From: Opitutia bacterium
GTDB lineage: Bacteria > Verrucomicrobiota > Verrucomicrobiia > Opitutales > Opitutaceae
Assembly: GCA_947474365.1 (NCBI GenBank)
Contig: CANJIU010000027.1
Coordinates: 1 to 64,000, forward strand
Direction: 5' to 3'
Length of the DNA stretch: 64,000 nucleotides
A program made the translations under genes and the position numbers. Below the pieces are notes generated by a model. It made no database searches and had not been told where the DNA came from. It saw nothing but the letters and a program-made list of their open reading frames with translations. The first letter of the stretch is position 1. Each line of letters opens with the position of its first letter. This document shows, piece by piece, positions 56,301 to 64,000 of the stretch.

Positions 56301-56730
56301 TGCCGCTGACGAGCCAGCTCAGCGGGGTGACCGCGGAATCGCTCGCCGCCGGGTCGCTGCTCCAGACGCCGGTGTACTGGCGGGTGCCGGCGGCGCCGCC
56401 GAAATTCTGCGCGGTCGCGGTGATCCGCGTATCCGGACCGGCGTGACGTTGCAGCTGGCTGAGCGCGACGTTAAGGCCGAGCAGGGCGTTCTCCCGCGCC
56501 TGGCCCTGCCGCTGGGTATTGCCGGCCACGGCGGTTTCCACCCGCGTGTAGACGGCAAGGCCGATCAGGAGCAGCACGATGAACGCGAGCATCGTGATGA
56601 CGATAAGCAGGGCGAAGCCGCGCGGTCGCGCAGATGACGAGGGAACAGAGACCACGGACCAAGGGACGCGGTGAGCGCGCCGTGCGATCCGGGCGGGATC
56701 GTTAGGAAGGTCTTTTGGTCTTTGGTCCAT
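53347..56730 (-). CDS. Verru_Chthon cassette protein A (large PilX/GspK-like pilus protein)
   Basis: Up to 1127 residues. After a long leader, SARPRGFALLIVITMLAFIVL is a prepilin-like signal (processing after Gly38); there is no Glu at +5, as in the GspK/PilX type of tip pseudopilin. The rest is a giant extracellular region rich in Asn, Ser, Pro and short beta strands, consistent with TIGR02600. The first 25 codons come from repeated GGACCAAAGACC words, and a GTG at codon 26 would give a more ordinary 13-residue leader, so the start is uncertain. It follows protein C by 31 bases and overlaps the last gene of the operon. Confidence 0.88.
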   Translation of the reverse strand: MDQRPKDLPNDPARIARRAHRVPWSVVSVPSSSARPRGFALLIVITMLAFIVLLLIGLAVYTRVETAVAGNTQRQGQARENALLGLNVALSQLQRHAGPDTRITATAQNFGGAAGTRQYTGVWSSDPAASDSAVTPLSWLVSGNELSIPDPSPDAKAGSTVPAPLAIKPNAPGPVARLQNLVGANSTGDRTRSANWVDAPLVDLTAFGVPGTPPAAASVIGRYAWWVGDQGVKAPVAVPDSTNAITFAPYDSAELRSRIAQQTALGSGAANAADGSPILEPRDVNNATLVANQKVSTHSQFAFLRSPANAQLGLLRAQQNFHTWSPNNLAVIADTKAGGLRQDLSLSPGLLGNAFAAWVNYPAYMENYVPPVVDPPPAGEGGTPVVTPTPTITGPAISPAYSADPLRRRYKMTPHQLDGNGSHQVGPILTYFLITFNVRTAEGATSGSPPLEVRAKWMASLWNPYTSALVPEPLAMEVTGLPRQVTVVSESATTPGPVGRFSLSSEEMYGTTLLINMPWDNTTIPDGTPAEDRQSWLPGRVYTWRSIEDSSKSSTLPDGGFPARFYARSFTADGETNQGVIRNVPNSPSVPASDDCHLEVVGSEQIFITLYVVRDGARVRLGRFQSPSFVSEFTTATHPISAGSYQFSYVFRLAESLDTPAAPATWLTTDGRDVRRRTLPAEAFVVEANGNSPEQYENYVTISKPDRLLDRASDAWSYNEDVPLFELPRSPLLSLGALQHFRLVGQRPYMIGNPWGANFLLNNIPTAAFFDRFYFSGLVDGVVPATTATGDLILPNPLLKPLRKPDATKVTIDDIRLMATPPSTTNADGTVTPGAPGTAYSSKFFLQGGAFNLNSVNAAAWVAVLRGVRFPAPQAFSYLNVSNATGAAADTDVATVSSTDAQFFRFSQTAQETYKAEPGMADSSATAGAVSPANTHLFRRGMRTLSGAQVSALAAKIVQLIGTKQAAEGPFRSMEEFLSPSALFAGVDADGNALASRSLLEAAIADAGINADIAEFSSQWLTQADVMTALAPILFPRSDTFVIRSYGEAVNPATGSREGSAWCEATVQRVPEYFDRTDEPDTMAPAFDAPGNPDDATSAPTQGHQLNKIYGRRFKVISFRWLTRSDI

Positions 56731-56761
56731 CGGGTCTTTGGTCCTCAGCCGCAGGCGGCGG

Positions 56762-57871
56762 TCACAGCGGTTTGGCGTTGATCACGATGCGACGCGTGTA
56801 GACCTGGGAATTTTCCAGGGCGGTGCCCCACCACCACTCCTGGGCGTTGCTGTTGTACTTCTGTGGCACGACAAGGGCGGGATTCTGGACCTTTTCGATG
56901 TTGGCGATCTGCGCGGCGCCTTCATCAGTGAGGACGCGGATCATCACGTCGACGACATCGGGAAACGGCTGGGCGGTGCCCCATTGGCTGAACGGCGTGT
57001 TGGACGGGAGCGAGCCGCGGAGCCGGACGGTTGCCGAGTTGGAAAGCGCGCCGGTGGCGGTGGCGGGAAAGATCAGCCGCAGGCCACCCGGGATGGTCTG
57101 GTCGCGCACATAGGCGCGCACGCCGAAATCGATGACGTTGTCGGTGACGACCGCGTCGAGGTTGCGGACGCTGCCGGGCACCTGAACACTACGCGGGTCG
57201 CCAGTGATGGCGCCGCTGTTCGTGGAAAGCGTGCTGGTCGTGTAATTCGCCGAAATGATATTGTAGCCGGCCTCCAAAACTCCCGGCCGACCGGACAAGG
57301 TCGCCGGGCGGGTTTCGGCGCGGTGCAGCAGGTAGGCGGCGTTCTGATTGGCGGGATTGGTCGCCGTGAATCGGCGGATAATCTGATAGCCGACGGCGAC
57401 CGGCGCCGAGATGGTCCCGGGACTCGACGCGACGTTGGCTCCGCGACTGGTAGTGAAGAACCGGAGCCACACGCCGGCGGCGCCGAAGCGCGCGTCGGAG
57501 AGTTTCGGCGTGTTCATCTGCAGAGAGAGATTCGTGTTCGGCTTCGGATTGCGGGGGGCGATTTGCCAGAGACCGGTCGCGTTGCCGTTCGGGCTGTTGA
57601 GCACGTCGACCGCGAACCAGGTATTGCCATCGTCACGATACATGGCGCCCTGCAGGTCGAGTTGCAGTTGATCCAGCACGAGCCGCGCCTGCGCGTCGGC
57701 GCCGAGCCGGTTGCTGGTGCGCGACCAGACGATCGAGACGTTGCGAACAATCACGGCGATGAAGCCCGCGAGCAGCGCCGTGATGCTCGCCGCGACGAGG
57801 ACCTCGACGAGCGTGAAGCCGCGGTTTGACCGGGAATTGCTCGGTGCGGAAAGGAAGCGGGGAAATCTCAT
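56762..57871 (-). CDS. Verru_Chthon cassette protein C (prepilin-like)
   Basis: 369 residues. NSRSNRGFTLVEVLVAASITALLAGF, read as two halves around the Gly18/Phe19 cleavage site, is a classical type IV prepilin/pseudopilin signal with Glu at +5 and a hydrophobic helix. The large C-terminal part matches the size of TIGR02599 members, PulJ/GspJ-like. It would be inserted in the inner membrane, processed by prepilin peptidase and assembled into a pseudopilus. The ATG overlaps the stop of protein B as ATGA. Confidence 0.85.
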   Translation of the reverse strand: MRFPRFLSAPSNSRSNRGFTLVEVLVAASITALLAGFIAVIVRNVSIVWSRTSNRLGADAQARLVLDQLQLDLQGAMYRDDGNTWFAVDVLNSPNGNATGLWQIAPRNPKPNTNLSLQMNTPKLSDARFGAAGVWLRFFTTSRGANVASSPGTISAPVAVGYQIIRRFTATNPANQNAAYLLHRAETRPATLSGRPGVLEAGYNIISANYTTSTLSTNSGAITGDPRSVQVPGSVRNLDAVVTDNVIDFGVRAYVRDQTIPGGLRLIFPATATGALSNSATVRLRGSLPSNTPFSQWGTAQPFPDVVDVMIRVLTDEGAAQIANIEKVQNPALVVPQKYNSNAQEWWWGTALENSQVYTRRIVINAKPL

Positions 57872-58512
57872 CGCGCGATGGCTCCGGTGAAAAACAGCAC
57901 CTGCTTCTTGCTGTGGTCGAAGGGAACAGCACCGCCGCCGGCCGGATTGGCGCCCACCTGAACCGCCGCGCCGCCGGGAGACGGCAGGAACGCCGGCCAG
58001 CGCACGCGCATCGTGTAGGCCACCATCGCGGTCGTGCCGTCCGCCGCCTTCGGGGACAAGGCGTCGTTGCGGATGAGATCCACTTCGAAGAACTTGTCGG
58101 CATTGGCCACCGGCTGCGGCGTCGGAACCGAGGAATCATACCACTGGTTCCGATTGGTTCCCGCCGCGTAGAGCCCCACGTCGCCGGACAGCTTTCCGAA
58201 GATTACAGCGGGATACTTGGTGCCGTCGTTGGGGTTGTAATTGCCGTCGCCGTCCTTTTTTCGAACGTCGGCCACTTCCTGGATGAGCGTGAGCGCGGTG
58301 TTGAACGGCAGGGACTGCAGCCGGGCCCGGACGTTGTCCACCATCCGCGCGGCGGCCTCGGCATCGGAAACGGTGGAAACCGACCGCGACACCGGGGCGA
58401 AGACACCGAGCACCGCGACCATGCCGAGCGCAAAAACCGCCAAGGCGGCGACGACCTCAATCAACGAGAAGGCACGGGAGAAAGCGGTCGGAGCTGGGAT
58501 ACGTGTGCGCAT
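57868..58512 (-). CDS. Verru_Chthon cassette protein B (prepilin-like)
   Basis: 214 residues. The signal PTAFSRAFSLIEVVAALAVF has Ala14 in place of the usual Gly at the cleavage position, followed by Phe-Ser-Leu-Ile-Glu. The C-terminal part contains FEVDLIRNDALSP and KQVLFFTGAI. Size and features fit TIGR02598, PulI/GspI- or PilV-like. The ATG at 58512 lies 2 bases after the stop of protein D; the frame is open far upstream as an antisense artefact of that gene. It is the second gene of the D-B-C-A set. Confidence 0.85.
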   Translation of the reverse strand: MRTRIPAPTAFSRAFSLIEVVAALAVFALGMVAVLGVFAPVSRSVSTVSDAEAAARMVDNVRARLQSLPFNTALTLIQEVADVRKKDGDGNYNPNDGTKYPAVIFGKLSGDVGLYAAGTNRNQWYDSSVPTPQPVANADKFFEVDLIRNDALSPKAADGTTAMVAYTMRVRWPAFLPSPGGAAVQVGANPAGGGAVPFDHSKKQVLFFTGAIAR

Positions 58513-58514
58513 CG

Positions 58515-59300
58515 TCAGAAGCCGGTCGAATCGTTGACGAGCGAGATGGCGCCCGACTTGCGGACGAACAGGCCGCGCACGCCGTTGGCGTTGTCGAACG
58601 CCGGCAAGGCATTGCTGGTGAGGACCGCGGTGGTGACGGCGATCTTCGTCGGATTGGTCGACGTGTTGGAGGTGACGGTGCCGTCCGACGCAAACTCCAG
58701 ATAGTGGATACGCCCGCTCTGCCCCTGCACGCCGAAGAACTGGTTGACGGTGGCGGCGCTCTGCCCGCGGTAGCTGAAGCCGGTCAGGGTCGTGAGCACG
58801 GAAACGGGGCCGGTGGCGACGTTGTTGTTCCAGGTCACGCCGCTGCGGAGGTGATTCGTCGGCACGGGCGCCGGCGGCACGACGCAGATCGGTTCGGGCA
58901 GGGTGACGGGGTCTCCCGCCGCGACCCACACCGTGGTCCCGTTCGCGAGCGTCTCGAGCCGCAGCACCTGCAACGCGCGCAGGTACTTGGAGGAGTCCAC
59001 ATTGGCGCCCGGCGGTTGCTGGGCGTAGACGATGAGCCGGGCGGTGGTCTGGTGCAGGGCGGCCTGCGCGCGCGTCGCACCCACCATACTGCTCACCAAC
59101 GATTGCGCATTGGCCAGAGCCGCGCCTTCCCCACCCCGCCCGCTCAGCGCCAGGCCGACACCCCCGAGCAGCACGATGATCAGACCGACGACCACGAGCA
59201 ATTCGACGAGGGTGAAACCTGCCGCAGCCGGGCCGGCGGAAACCCTATCCAGAGGCGCCTGGCGGGGGCGGCCAAAGACTGCTGACGGGCGAAACGTCAT
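58515..59300 (-). CDS. Verru_Chthon cassette protein D (prepilin-like)
   Basis: About 261 residues. A long leader ends in PAAAGFTLVELLVVVGLIIV, a perfect prepilin signal with Gly at -1 and Glu at +5, followed by a soluble domain rich in Thr and Val. Features and position fit TIGR02596, GspH-like. The ATG at 59300 makes an ATGA overlap with the stop of the gene before it; an upstream ATG at 59306 is possible. It is the first of the four-gene cassette and follows two extra prepilin genes. Confidence 0.85.
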   Translation of the reverse strand: MTFRPSAVFGRPRQAPLDRVSAGPAAAGFTLVELLVVVGLIIVLLGGVGLALSGRGGEGAALANAQSLVSSMVGATRAQAALHQTTARLIVYAQQPPGANVDSSKYLRALQVLRLETLANGTTVWVAAGDPVTLPEPICVVPPAPVPTNHLRSGVTWNNNVATGPVSVLTTLTGFSYRGQSAATVNQFFGVQGQSGRIHYLEFASDGTVTSNTSTNPTKIAVTTAVLTSNALPAFDNANGVRGLFVRKSGAISLVNDSTGF

Positions 59301-60064
59301 TTCCAACTGAGGATGAAATCGGTGTTCGCCGTGGCGTGCGGAGGCAGGCAGTAAAAGACGACTCCGGTTCTCACGCCGCCCTGGGTGGCGGTGGGAAAGT
59401 CCGCCGTGGACGGCGAGAGGCGGATGGCGGTGTTGTCGGGCGGGCTGACCAGCGGCAGGCTGGCGATGCCGTCGCCGCCCTGGCCGCTGAACTTGACCGA
59501 GCCGTCGAGGTTTCGGTCGACCAGTACGGCGATGTCGGTGTTGTCGAACGCATCGCGAATGAGACCGCGCTTGGCCGAAAGGGTCGTGTCCGTCGTCCCG
59601 ACTGAAACCATGTCCGCTTCAGTGAACGTGATGAACTGAATCCGGCGGGTGTTCTGGGCCTGGGGCGGCGGTGGCGTGCCGGTGAGCGTGGTGAGCAAGG
59701 CGGTGCCATCGCGGCGCGTCCCGACGAGCGTCTCATAAAAGCGGTGCGTGGCGGTGAGGTTTGTGCCGCCCGCGGTGTTGCCGTTCACCTTGTTCAGACC
59801 GGCGCCGCTCGTTTCGAAGGTCGGGTAGCCGCCATATTCCTGGCGGAAGGCCTCGATCGCCGCGCCCCATTGCGCGAACTGGCCGCGCGTCTTGGCGCGT
59901 TTCGCCGCCGTGTGGGCCGAGGACGTGGTGGGAATCAGAATCGCGGTGAGAATCCCGATGACCGCAATCACCGTGAGCAGCTCGATCAAGGTGAAGCCGC
60001 AGGATTGCCCGAGGCGGGCGGCACGGCTGCGATCCGGGGATCGCGGGAGGGAGAGCGGATTCAT
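59297..60064 (-). CDS. Type IV prepilin/pseudopilin (GspG-like)
   Basis: 255 residues. LGQSCGFTLIELLTVIAVIG contains the cleavage site (Gly23/Phe24) and Glu at +5; the following ILTAILIPTTSSAHTAAKRA and KTRGQFAQWGAAIEAFRQEY are typical of GspG-like major pseudopilins, where the segment after the helix ends in Tyr-Gly-Gly-Tyr-Pro. A larger-than-normal globular domain follows. It starts 1 base after the stop of the previous prepilin gene, in a tightly spaced operon. Confidence 0.85.
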   Translation of the reverse strand: MNPLSLPRSPDRSRAARLGQSCGFTLIELLTVIAVIGILTAILIPTTSSAHTAAKRAKTRGQFAQWGAAIEAFRQEYGGYPTFETSGAGLNKVNGNTAGGTNLTATHRFYETLVGTRRDGTALLTTLTGTPPPPQAQNTRRIQFITFTEADMVSVGTTDTTLSAKRGLIRDAFDNTDIAVLVDRNLDGSVKFSGQGGDGIASLPLVSPPDNTAIRLSPSTADFPTATQGGVRTGVVFYCLPPHATANTDFILSWK

Positions 60065-60065
60065 T

Positions 60066-60743
60066 TCAGGGATAAATGTTGTCTGCCATTTCGGCGGTTT
60101 GAGTGCCGAGCATCAGGCCGGTCGTAACTGTGATGGGAGCAGTCTGGGTGCCGTTGGCCGCGACGACGCGGCCCGCCGAATATAACACATAACCGGTGGC
60201 CTGCCACTGGGTGGGCGTCCGGGCATTCTTGTAATAGTACATGTAGCGCCGTCCCCACGGATCGAGGAGGCAGACGTTCTGCTCCACTTTCGACGGCGGA
60301 TTGGGCGTGTTGCTCACGGGCACGAGAAACTGGGTGGTCAGCACTCCGTTGAGCGTGAGCTTTCCCACGTCGAGGAGGTTGGGACCATTCACCCGGTCCG
60401 AATTGGTGAAGTTCTTGGCGCCAAAGACTCCGGTGAGACAATTGAAGAGCTTCGCCTGCGCCGTCGTGATGCCCGGACCGGTGGCGACGGCGGTGGGCGT
60501 CGCCGCCGCCTGGCTGAACTCTCCCAGTTGCGGATAGTCACCGTAAATCCGTTTGAACTCCTCCAGCGCCGTGACCAACGAGGCGAGGTCGGCCCGGGCG
60601 TGGGCGATCGCGGCGCGTCCCTTCACCGCCTGAACCGTCCCGATGGCGATCGACATCAGGACGGCGACGACCGAGATGGACGTCAGCAACTCAACGAGCG
60701 TAAATGCAGACGCGGAGCGCCTGCTATGACCGACGGACGGCAT
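60066..60743 (-). CDS. Type IV prepilin/pseudopilin (GspG-like), first gene of the operon
   Basis: 225 residues. SRRSASAFTLVELLTSISVV has Ala13 in place of Gly at the cleavage site, with Phe-Thr-Leu-Val-Glu after it. The helix is followed by AHARADLASLVTALEEFKRI and YGDYPQLGEF, typical of GspG. The C-terminus contains the GspG-like VCLLDPWGRRYMYYY, the calcium-proximal region in true major pseudopilins. It opens the seven-gene minus-strand unit; a strong hairpin separates it from acs. Confidence 0.87.
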   Translation of the reverse strand: MPSVGHSRRSASAFTLVELLTSISVVAVLMSIAIGTVQAVKGRAAIAHARADLASLVTALEEFKRIYGDYPQLGEFSQAAATPTAVATGPGITTAQAKLFNCLTGVFGAKNFTNSDRVNGPNLLDVGKLTLNGVLTTQFLVPVSNTPNPPSKVEQNVCLLDPWGRRYMYYYKNARTPTQWQATGYVLYSAGRVVAANGTQTAPITVTTGLMLGTQTAEMADNIYP

Positions 60744-60791
60744 GGAAGGAAAGGACGCGAGTGATGCGTGAACGTTACAGTCGCGGCAACA

Positions 60792-60814
60792 GGTTTCCGC
60801 CGGAGGCGGAAACC
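60792..60814 (-). terminator. Strong stem-loop immediately after acs
   Basis: GGTTTCCGCC and GGCGGAAACC form a perfect 10-base-pair stem with a 3-base loop. It begins 1 base after the acs stop codon. The following minus-strand sequence TGTTGCC is not a U tract, so it may be a Rho-type boundary, an mRNA-protecting 3' end or a weak intrinsic terminator. Confidence 0.5.
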
Positions 60815-60815
60815 G

Positions 60816-62774
60816 TCACTCTTCCGACTGCAGTGCCGCCACCACGCTGAAATCTTCCAGCGTGCTGGTGTCACCTTTCACATCACCGCCCGCGGCGATT
60901 TCCTTGAGGATCCGGCGCATGATTTTTCCGCTGCGGGTCTTGGGCAGCCCCGCGGCGAAGCGAATCGTGTCTGGTTTGGCCAGGGAGCCGATTTCCTTGC
61001 CAACGTGGGCGCGCAATTGCTCCTTGAGCGCCTCGCTGGCAGTCTGCCCCGCCTTGAGCGTGACAAACACGCATAACGCCTGGCCCTTGAGCTCGTCCGG
61101 CCGGCCCACGGCAGCGGCTTCGGCGACCGAAGGATGCGATACCAGCGCACTCTCCACTTCGGCCGTGCCAATGCGGTGGCCGGAGACGTTGAGCACGTCG
61201 TCGATACGACCGACGATCCAGAAGTAACCGTCCTTGTCCTGCCGCGCGCCATCGCCCGTGAAATATACATCCGGACGGCCGGGAAATTCGCTGAAGTACT
61301 GGCGGACATAGCGGTCGTCGTCGCCCCAGAGGGTCCGGAGCATGGAGGGCCAGGGCTGCGTGATGACGAGTTTGCCGCCACTGTTGCGGGGAACCTCCTT
61401 GCACTTGTCGTCGACCACCTTCGGGACAACGCCAAAGAAAGGCCGCGTGGCGGAACCCGGAGTCGTAGCGGTGACGCCCGGCAACGGGGTGATCATGATA
61501 CAGCCGGTTTCGGTCTGCCACCAGGTGTCGACAATTGGGCAACGCTTCTTGCCGATCATCGTGTGATACCACATCCAAGCCTCCGGATTGATCGGTTCGC
61601 CGACAGAGCCGAGCAAGCGCAGCGAGTCGAGCCGATGCCTCAATACATAATTGTCGCCCCAGCGCATGAAGGCGCGAATCGCCGTCGGCGCCGTGTAGAG
61701 AATCGTCAACCCGTGGCGGTCGATCATCTCCCAGAAACGATCGGGCTCCGGCTGATTGGGAGCGCCCTCGTAGATGAAGATAGTGGCGCCGTTGGACATC
61801 AGCCCGTACACGACGTAGCTGTGACCGGTGATCCACCCGATGTCGGCGGAGCAGAAATAGCGGTCGGTCTCCTTCAGATCGAAGACGTAATGAGAGCTGA
61901 GCTTCGCCCCGAGGAGATAGCCGGCGCTCGTGTGGAGCACGCCCTTCGGTTTTCCGGTCGACCCGGAAGTATATAGGATGAAGAGCGGATGTTCGGAATC
62001 AAAGGCCTTTGCCTTGTGCTGGTTGGGCGCGCCCACCCAGGCGTCCTTCCACCAGACATCGCGGCCTTCCTTCATGGTGACCGGATTTCCGCAACGTTTG
62101 ACGACCATGACCGTATGAACGGTGGGCGTGCCCTCGACGGCCTTGTCGACGTTGGCCTTCAATTCGATGACCTTGCCCCGACGCCAGCCGCCGTCGGCGG
62201 TGATGACGAGCTTCGCTTTGCAGTCGTTGATCCGATCTTTTAGTGCCTCAGGGCTAAAGCCGCCGAATACGACGGTGTGCACGGCGCCGACGCGGGCGCA
62301 TGCGAGCATGGAGATCACCGCCTCGGGGATCATCGGCATGTAGATGGCAACGCGATCGCCCTCACCGATGCCCATGTTCTCAAAGATGTGCGCGAGCCGG
62401 CACACATGGAAGTGCAACTGCTTGTAGGTGATGGTCCTGACATCGCCCGGTTCGCCCTCGAAAATCAGGGCGGCCTTGTTTTCCCGCTGGGTGCCAAGGT
62501 GACGGTCGAGGCAATTTTCGGCGACGTTCAGCTTGCCGCCGAGGAACCATTCGGCGTGCGGCGCCTCCCACTTGAGAACCTTCTTGTAGGGCTTGCGCCA
62601 CACCAAGTGCTCCTTGGCCTGTTTGTCCCAGAATTTTTCTGGGGAGTTGACAGACTCCGCATAGAGCCTTTTGTAGGAGGCATCACTCCCAAGATTAGCT
62701 TGGGCTTTGAACTCGGCCGAAGGCCTGAATTTCCGGTGCTCCCGGGACACTGAGGTAATCGTCTGGTCTGGCAC
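60816..62774 (-). CDS. acs: Acetyl-CoA synthetase (AMP-forming)
   Basis: 652 residues, normal length. [19 protein letters not shown] is the AMP-binding P-loop, DTWWQTETG includes the Trp that restricts the pocket to acetate, [20 protein letters not shown] follows, and [12 protein letters not shown] near the C-terminus holds the catalytic Lys that acetylation can silence. It converts acetate, ATP and CoA to acetyl-CoA. The GTG at 62774 is the furthest possible start and gives the expected N-terminus. It is divergent from rho and has a plausible sigma70-type promoter upstream. Confidence 0.96.
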   Translation of the reverse strand: MPDQTITSVSREHRKFRPSAEFKAQANLGSDASYKRLYAESVNSPEKFWDKQAKEHLVWRKPYKKVLKWEAPHAEWFLGGKLNVAENCLDRHLGTQRENKAALIFEGEPGDVRTITYKQLHFHVCRLAHIFENMGIGEGDRVAIYMPMIPEAVISMLACARVGAVHTVVFGGFSPEALKDRINDCKAKLVITADGGWRRGKVIELKANVDKAVEGTPTVHTVMVVKRCGNPVTMKEGRDVWWKDAWVGAPNQHKAKAFDSEHPLFILYTSGSTGKPKGVLHTSAGYLLGAKLSSHYVFDLKETDRYFCSADIGWITGHSYVVYGLMSNGATIFIYEGAPNQPEPDRFWEMIDRHGLTILYTAPTAIRAFMRWGDNYVLRHRLDSLRLLGSVGEPINPEAWMWYHTMIGKKRCPIVDTWWQTETGCIMITPLPGVTATTPGSATRPFFGVVPKVVDDKCKEVPRNSGGKLVITQPWPSMLRTLWGDDDRYVRQYFSEFPGRPDVYFTGDGARQDKDGYFWIVGRIDDVLNVSGHRIGTAEVESALVSHPSVAEAAAVGRPDELKGQALCVFVTLKAGQTASEALKEQLRAHVGKEIGSLAKPDTIRFAAGLPKTRSGKIMRRILKEIAAGGDVKGDTSTLEDFSVVAALQSEE

Positions 62775-62816
62775 GTGCGTGTCGGATTGTAGGGTTTAAG
62801 GACGCAAATCGCGTTT

Positions 62817-62845
62817 CTTATCCTGCCCAGAGTTTCAAGCGTCAA
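62817..62845 (-). promoter_or_regulatory. Possible sigma70-type promoter of acs
   Basis: On the minus strand TTGACG (62845-62840) is followed after 17 bases by GATAAG (62822-62817). Transcription would start near 62810, giving a leader of about 35 bases before the GTG at 62774. The -35 is good, the -10 fair. Confidence 0.4.
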
Positions 62846-62875
62846 GCACGGGGACTGATTTGATTCACCCATCGT

Positions 62876-64000
62876 ATGGAAAAGAAAAGTTCGTCCGCAT
62901 CCGCGGAAACACCGACCGTGCCCTCCCCGGCCGTCTCCACCCCACCGATTTCCGCCCCGGCGGAGTCAATGGCTCCTGCCCCCGTGGCTCCACCCGTCGA
63001 GAACACCATTCGCGTTGAAGGCGTCTTGGACATCGACCTCCAGCGCGGCGGCAACGGCCAGCTGATTGATATCGGCCGCGGCGGTAAACGTCGCCCCACC
63101 GATCCCTTCGTCCCGAAGGAACTCATCCGCCGCTTCAAGCTGCGGGCGGGCTCCATGATTGGCGGCACGGCGTTCCCGCCCGACGGCCGGTTCGCCAACC
63201 CGAAAATGCGCTTCATCGAGACGGTGGACAGCGTCCCCCTCGAAGACCGTCGCGCCAAGTTCGAGTTCACGACCCTGACGACCATCTCCCCCAATCAACA
63301 TCTCAAGATGGAGATGAAGGATGGTCGCCTCACCACCCGCGCCGTGGATTTATTCTGCCCCATCGGCAAGGGCACCCGCGGACTCATCGTGGCGCCTCCG
63401 CGCACCGGCAAGACCACCCTGCTGCGCGATATGGCGCTCGGCGTACTCGAAAATAATCCCGAGTGTCACGTCATGATTCTCCTCGTCGACGAGCGTCCCG
63501 AGGAAGTGACCGACTTCAAGCGCAGCGTCACCGCGGCCGAAATCTGGGCCTCGTCGAACGACGAGCAGATTGAAAATCACATTCGCATCGCCGACCTCTG
63601 CATCGAACGGGCCAAGCGCCTGGTCGAAATCGGGCGCGACGTCGTGCTGTTCGTCGACTCGATCACCCGTCTCTCCCGGGCGCACAACACGTCGCGCAAC
63701 TCCGGACGCACTGGTTCGGGCGGTCTCGACGTGCGGGCGCTGGAGAAACCCCGTCAGTTGTTCGCCACGGCCCGCAAGACGGAGGAGGCCGGCTCCCTGA
63801 CGATTGTGGCCAGCGTGCTCGTTGAAACCGGCAGCCGGATGGACGACGTGATCTTCCAGGAATTCAAGGGCACCGGCAACATGGAGCTCGTGCTGGACCG
63901 GAAGTGCGCCGAAATGCGCCTCTGGCCCGCGATCAACGTCGCCGCCAGCGGCACCCGGAAGGAAGAACTCCTGATCGACGCCAAGACGCTCGACGGCATC
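62876..64000 (+). CDS. rho: Transcription termination factor Rho, partial at 3' end, degenerate primary RNA-binding site
   Basis: 375 residues are present; the gene continues past the window. ATG 62876 is the start because an in-frame TGA lies at 62861. The motor core is normal: [15 protein letters not shown] (Walker A, 174-180), [13 protein letters not shown] (Walker B), [11 protein letters not shown], and [16 protein letters not shown]. The N-terminal helical Rho_N domain is missing and replaced by a Pro/Ala/Ser linker of about 45 residues. In the cold-shock domain (about 47-120), the cytosine-binding GFGFLR of typical Rho is GGNGQLID, and the region of the GERYFALL contacts is also changed. 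So it may select RNA differently. Another rho elsewhere in the genome cannot be excluded. Confidence 0.93.
   Translation, partial: MEKKSSSASAETPTVPSPAVSTPPISAPAESMAPAPVAPPVENTIRVEGVLDIDLQRGGNGQLIDIGRGGKRRPTDPFVPKELIRRFKLRAGSMIGGTAFPPDGRFANPKMRFIETVDSVPLEDRRAKFEFTTLTTISPNQHLKMEMKDGRLTTRAVDLFCPIGKGTRGLIVAPPRTGKTTLLRDMALGVLENNPECHVMILLVDERPEEVTDFKRSVTAAEIWASSNDEQIENHIRIADLCIERAKRLVEIGRDVVLFVDSITRLSRAHNTSRNSGRTGSGGLDVRALEKPRQLFATARKTEEAGSLTIVASVLVETGSRMDDVIFQEFKGTGNMELVLDRKCAEMRLWPAINVAASGTRKEELLIDAKTLDGI

Overview
The window is high-GC, gene-dense bacterial chromosome that looks like Verrucomicrobiota, most probably the Opitutales/Opitutaceae. The reasons are a complete Verru_Chthon prepilin cassette (proteins D, B, C and A), three very large TonB-dependent receptors whose plugs begin EAFTVTGSNI(R/K)R, several Tat-exported enzymes, bacillithiol genes and a Planctomycetes/Verrucomicrobia-style Rho. 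I see no tRNA or rRNA gene, CRISPR array, insertion sequence, integrase or phage gene. No gene-free stretch exceeds 300 bases: positions 1-214 hold nothing I can identify, and all other gaps are under about 185 bases.

Layout. 215-2747 (minus) is an orphan ParA ATPase followed by two uncharacterised proteins, one with a basic/aromatic tail and one mostly coiled coil. 2856-7713 (plus) carries a Gre-like factor and then a creatininase-family hydrolase, an ExuT-like MFS transporter, a Tat-exported protein of unknown function and a Tat-exported sugar isomerase/epimerase-like protein. A DEDDh exonuclease, a DUF5009 membrane protein and a secreted esterase follow. 10801-16467 (minus) is a translation block: a 38-residue membrane peptide, a membrane PIN/TRAM protein, rpmI, rplT, a strong terminator hairpin, pheS and pheT; no infC is present. 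EVE-domain and prephenate dehydrogenase genes lie on the plus strand at 16498-17836.

17849-26431 (minus) is a tightly overlapping transcription unit: two DUF2911 proteins, a large secreted PIG-L hydrolase, an unannotated 46-residue membrane peptide, an SSS-family sodium/solute symporter, a compact BshC-like protein, BshB1 and BshA. The three bsh genes would make a full bacillithiol pathway if the roughly half-sized BshC-like protein works as the ligase. valS follows upstream.

29425-52470 looks like a peptide and amino-acid-derivative scavenging island. On the minus strand are D-aminoacylase, an amidohydrolase, three TonB receptors, two tandem gamma-glutamyltransferases and N-formylglutamate amidohydrolase. 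Divergently placed is an NtrC-type sigma54 activator whose receiver domain lacks the phosphoacceptor aspartate, followed on the plus strand by a diaminopentanoate/dihydrodipicolinate-type dehydrogenase and a large M14 carboxypeptidase. GG-N10-GC sigma54-like sites lie in front of both flanking units.

52634-60743 (minus) is a pseudopilus operon: two GspG-like prepilins, Verru_Chthon proteins D, B, C and A, and a small secreted protein. The window ends with acetyl-CoA synthetase (minus) and a partial rho gene (plus) whose primary RNA-binding site is strikingly degenerate.
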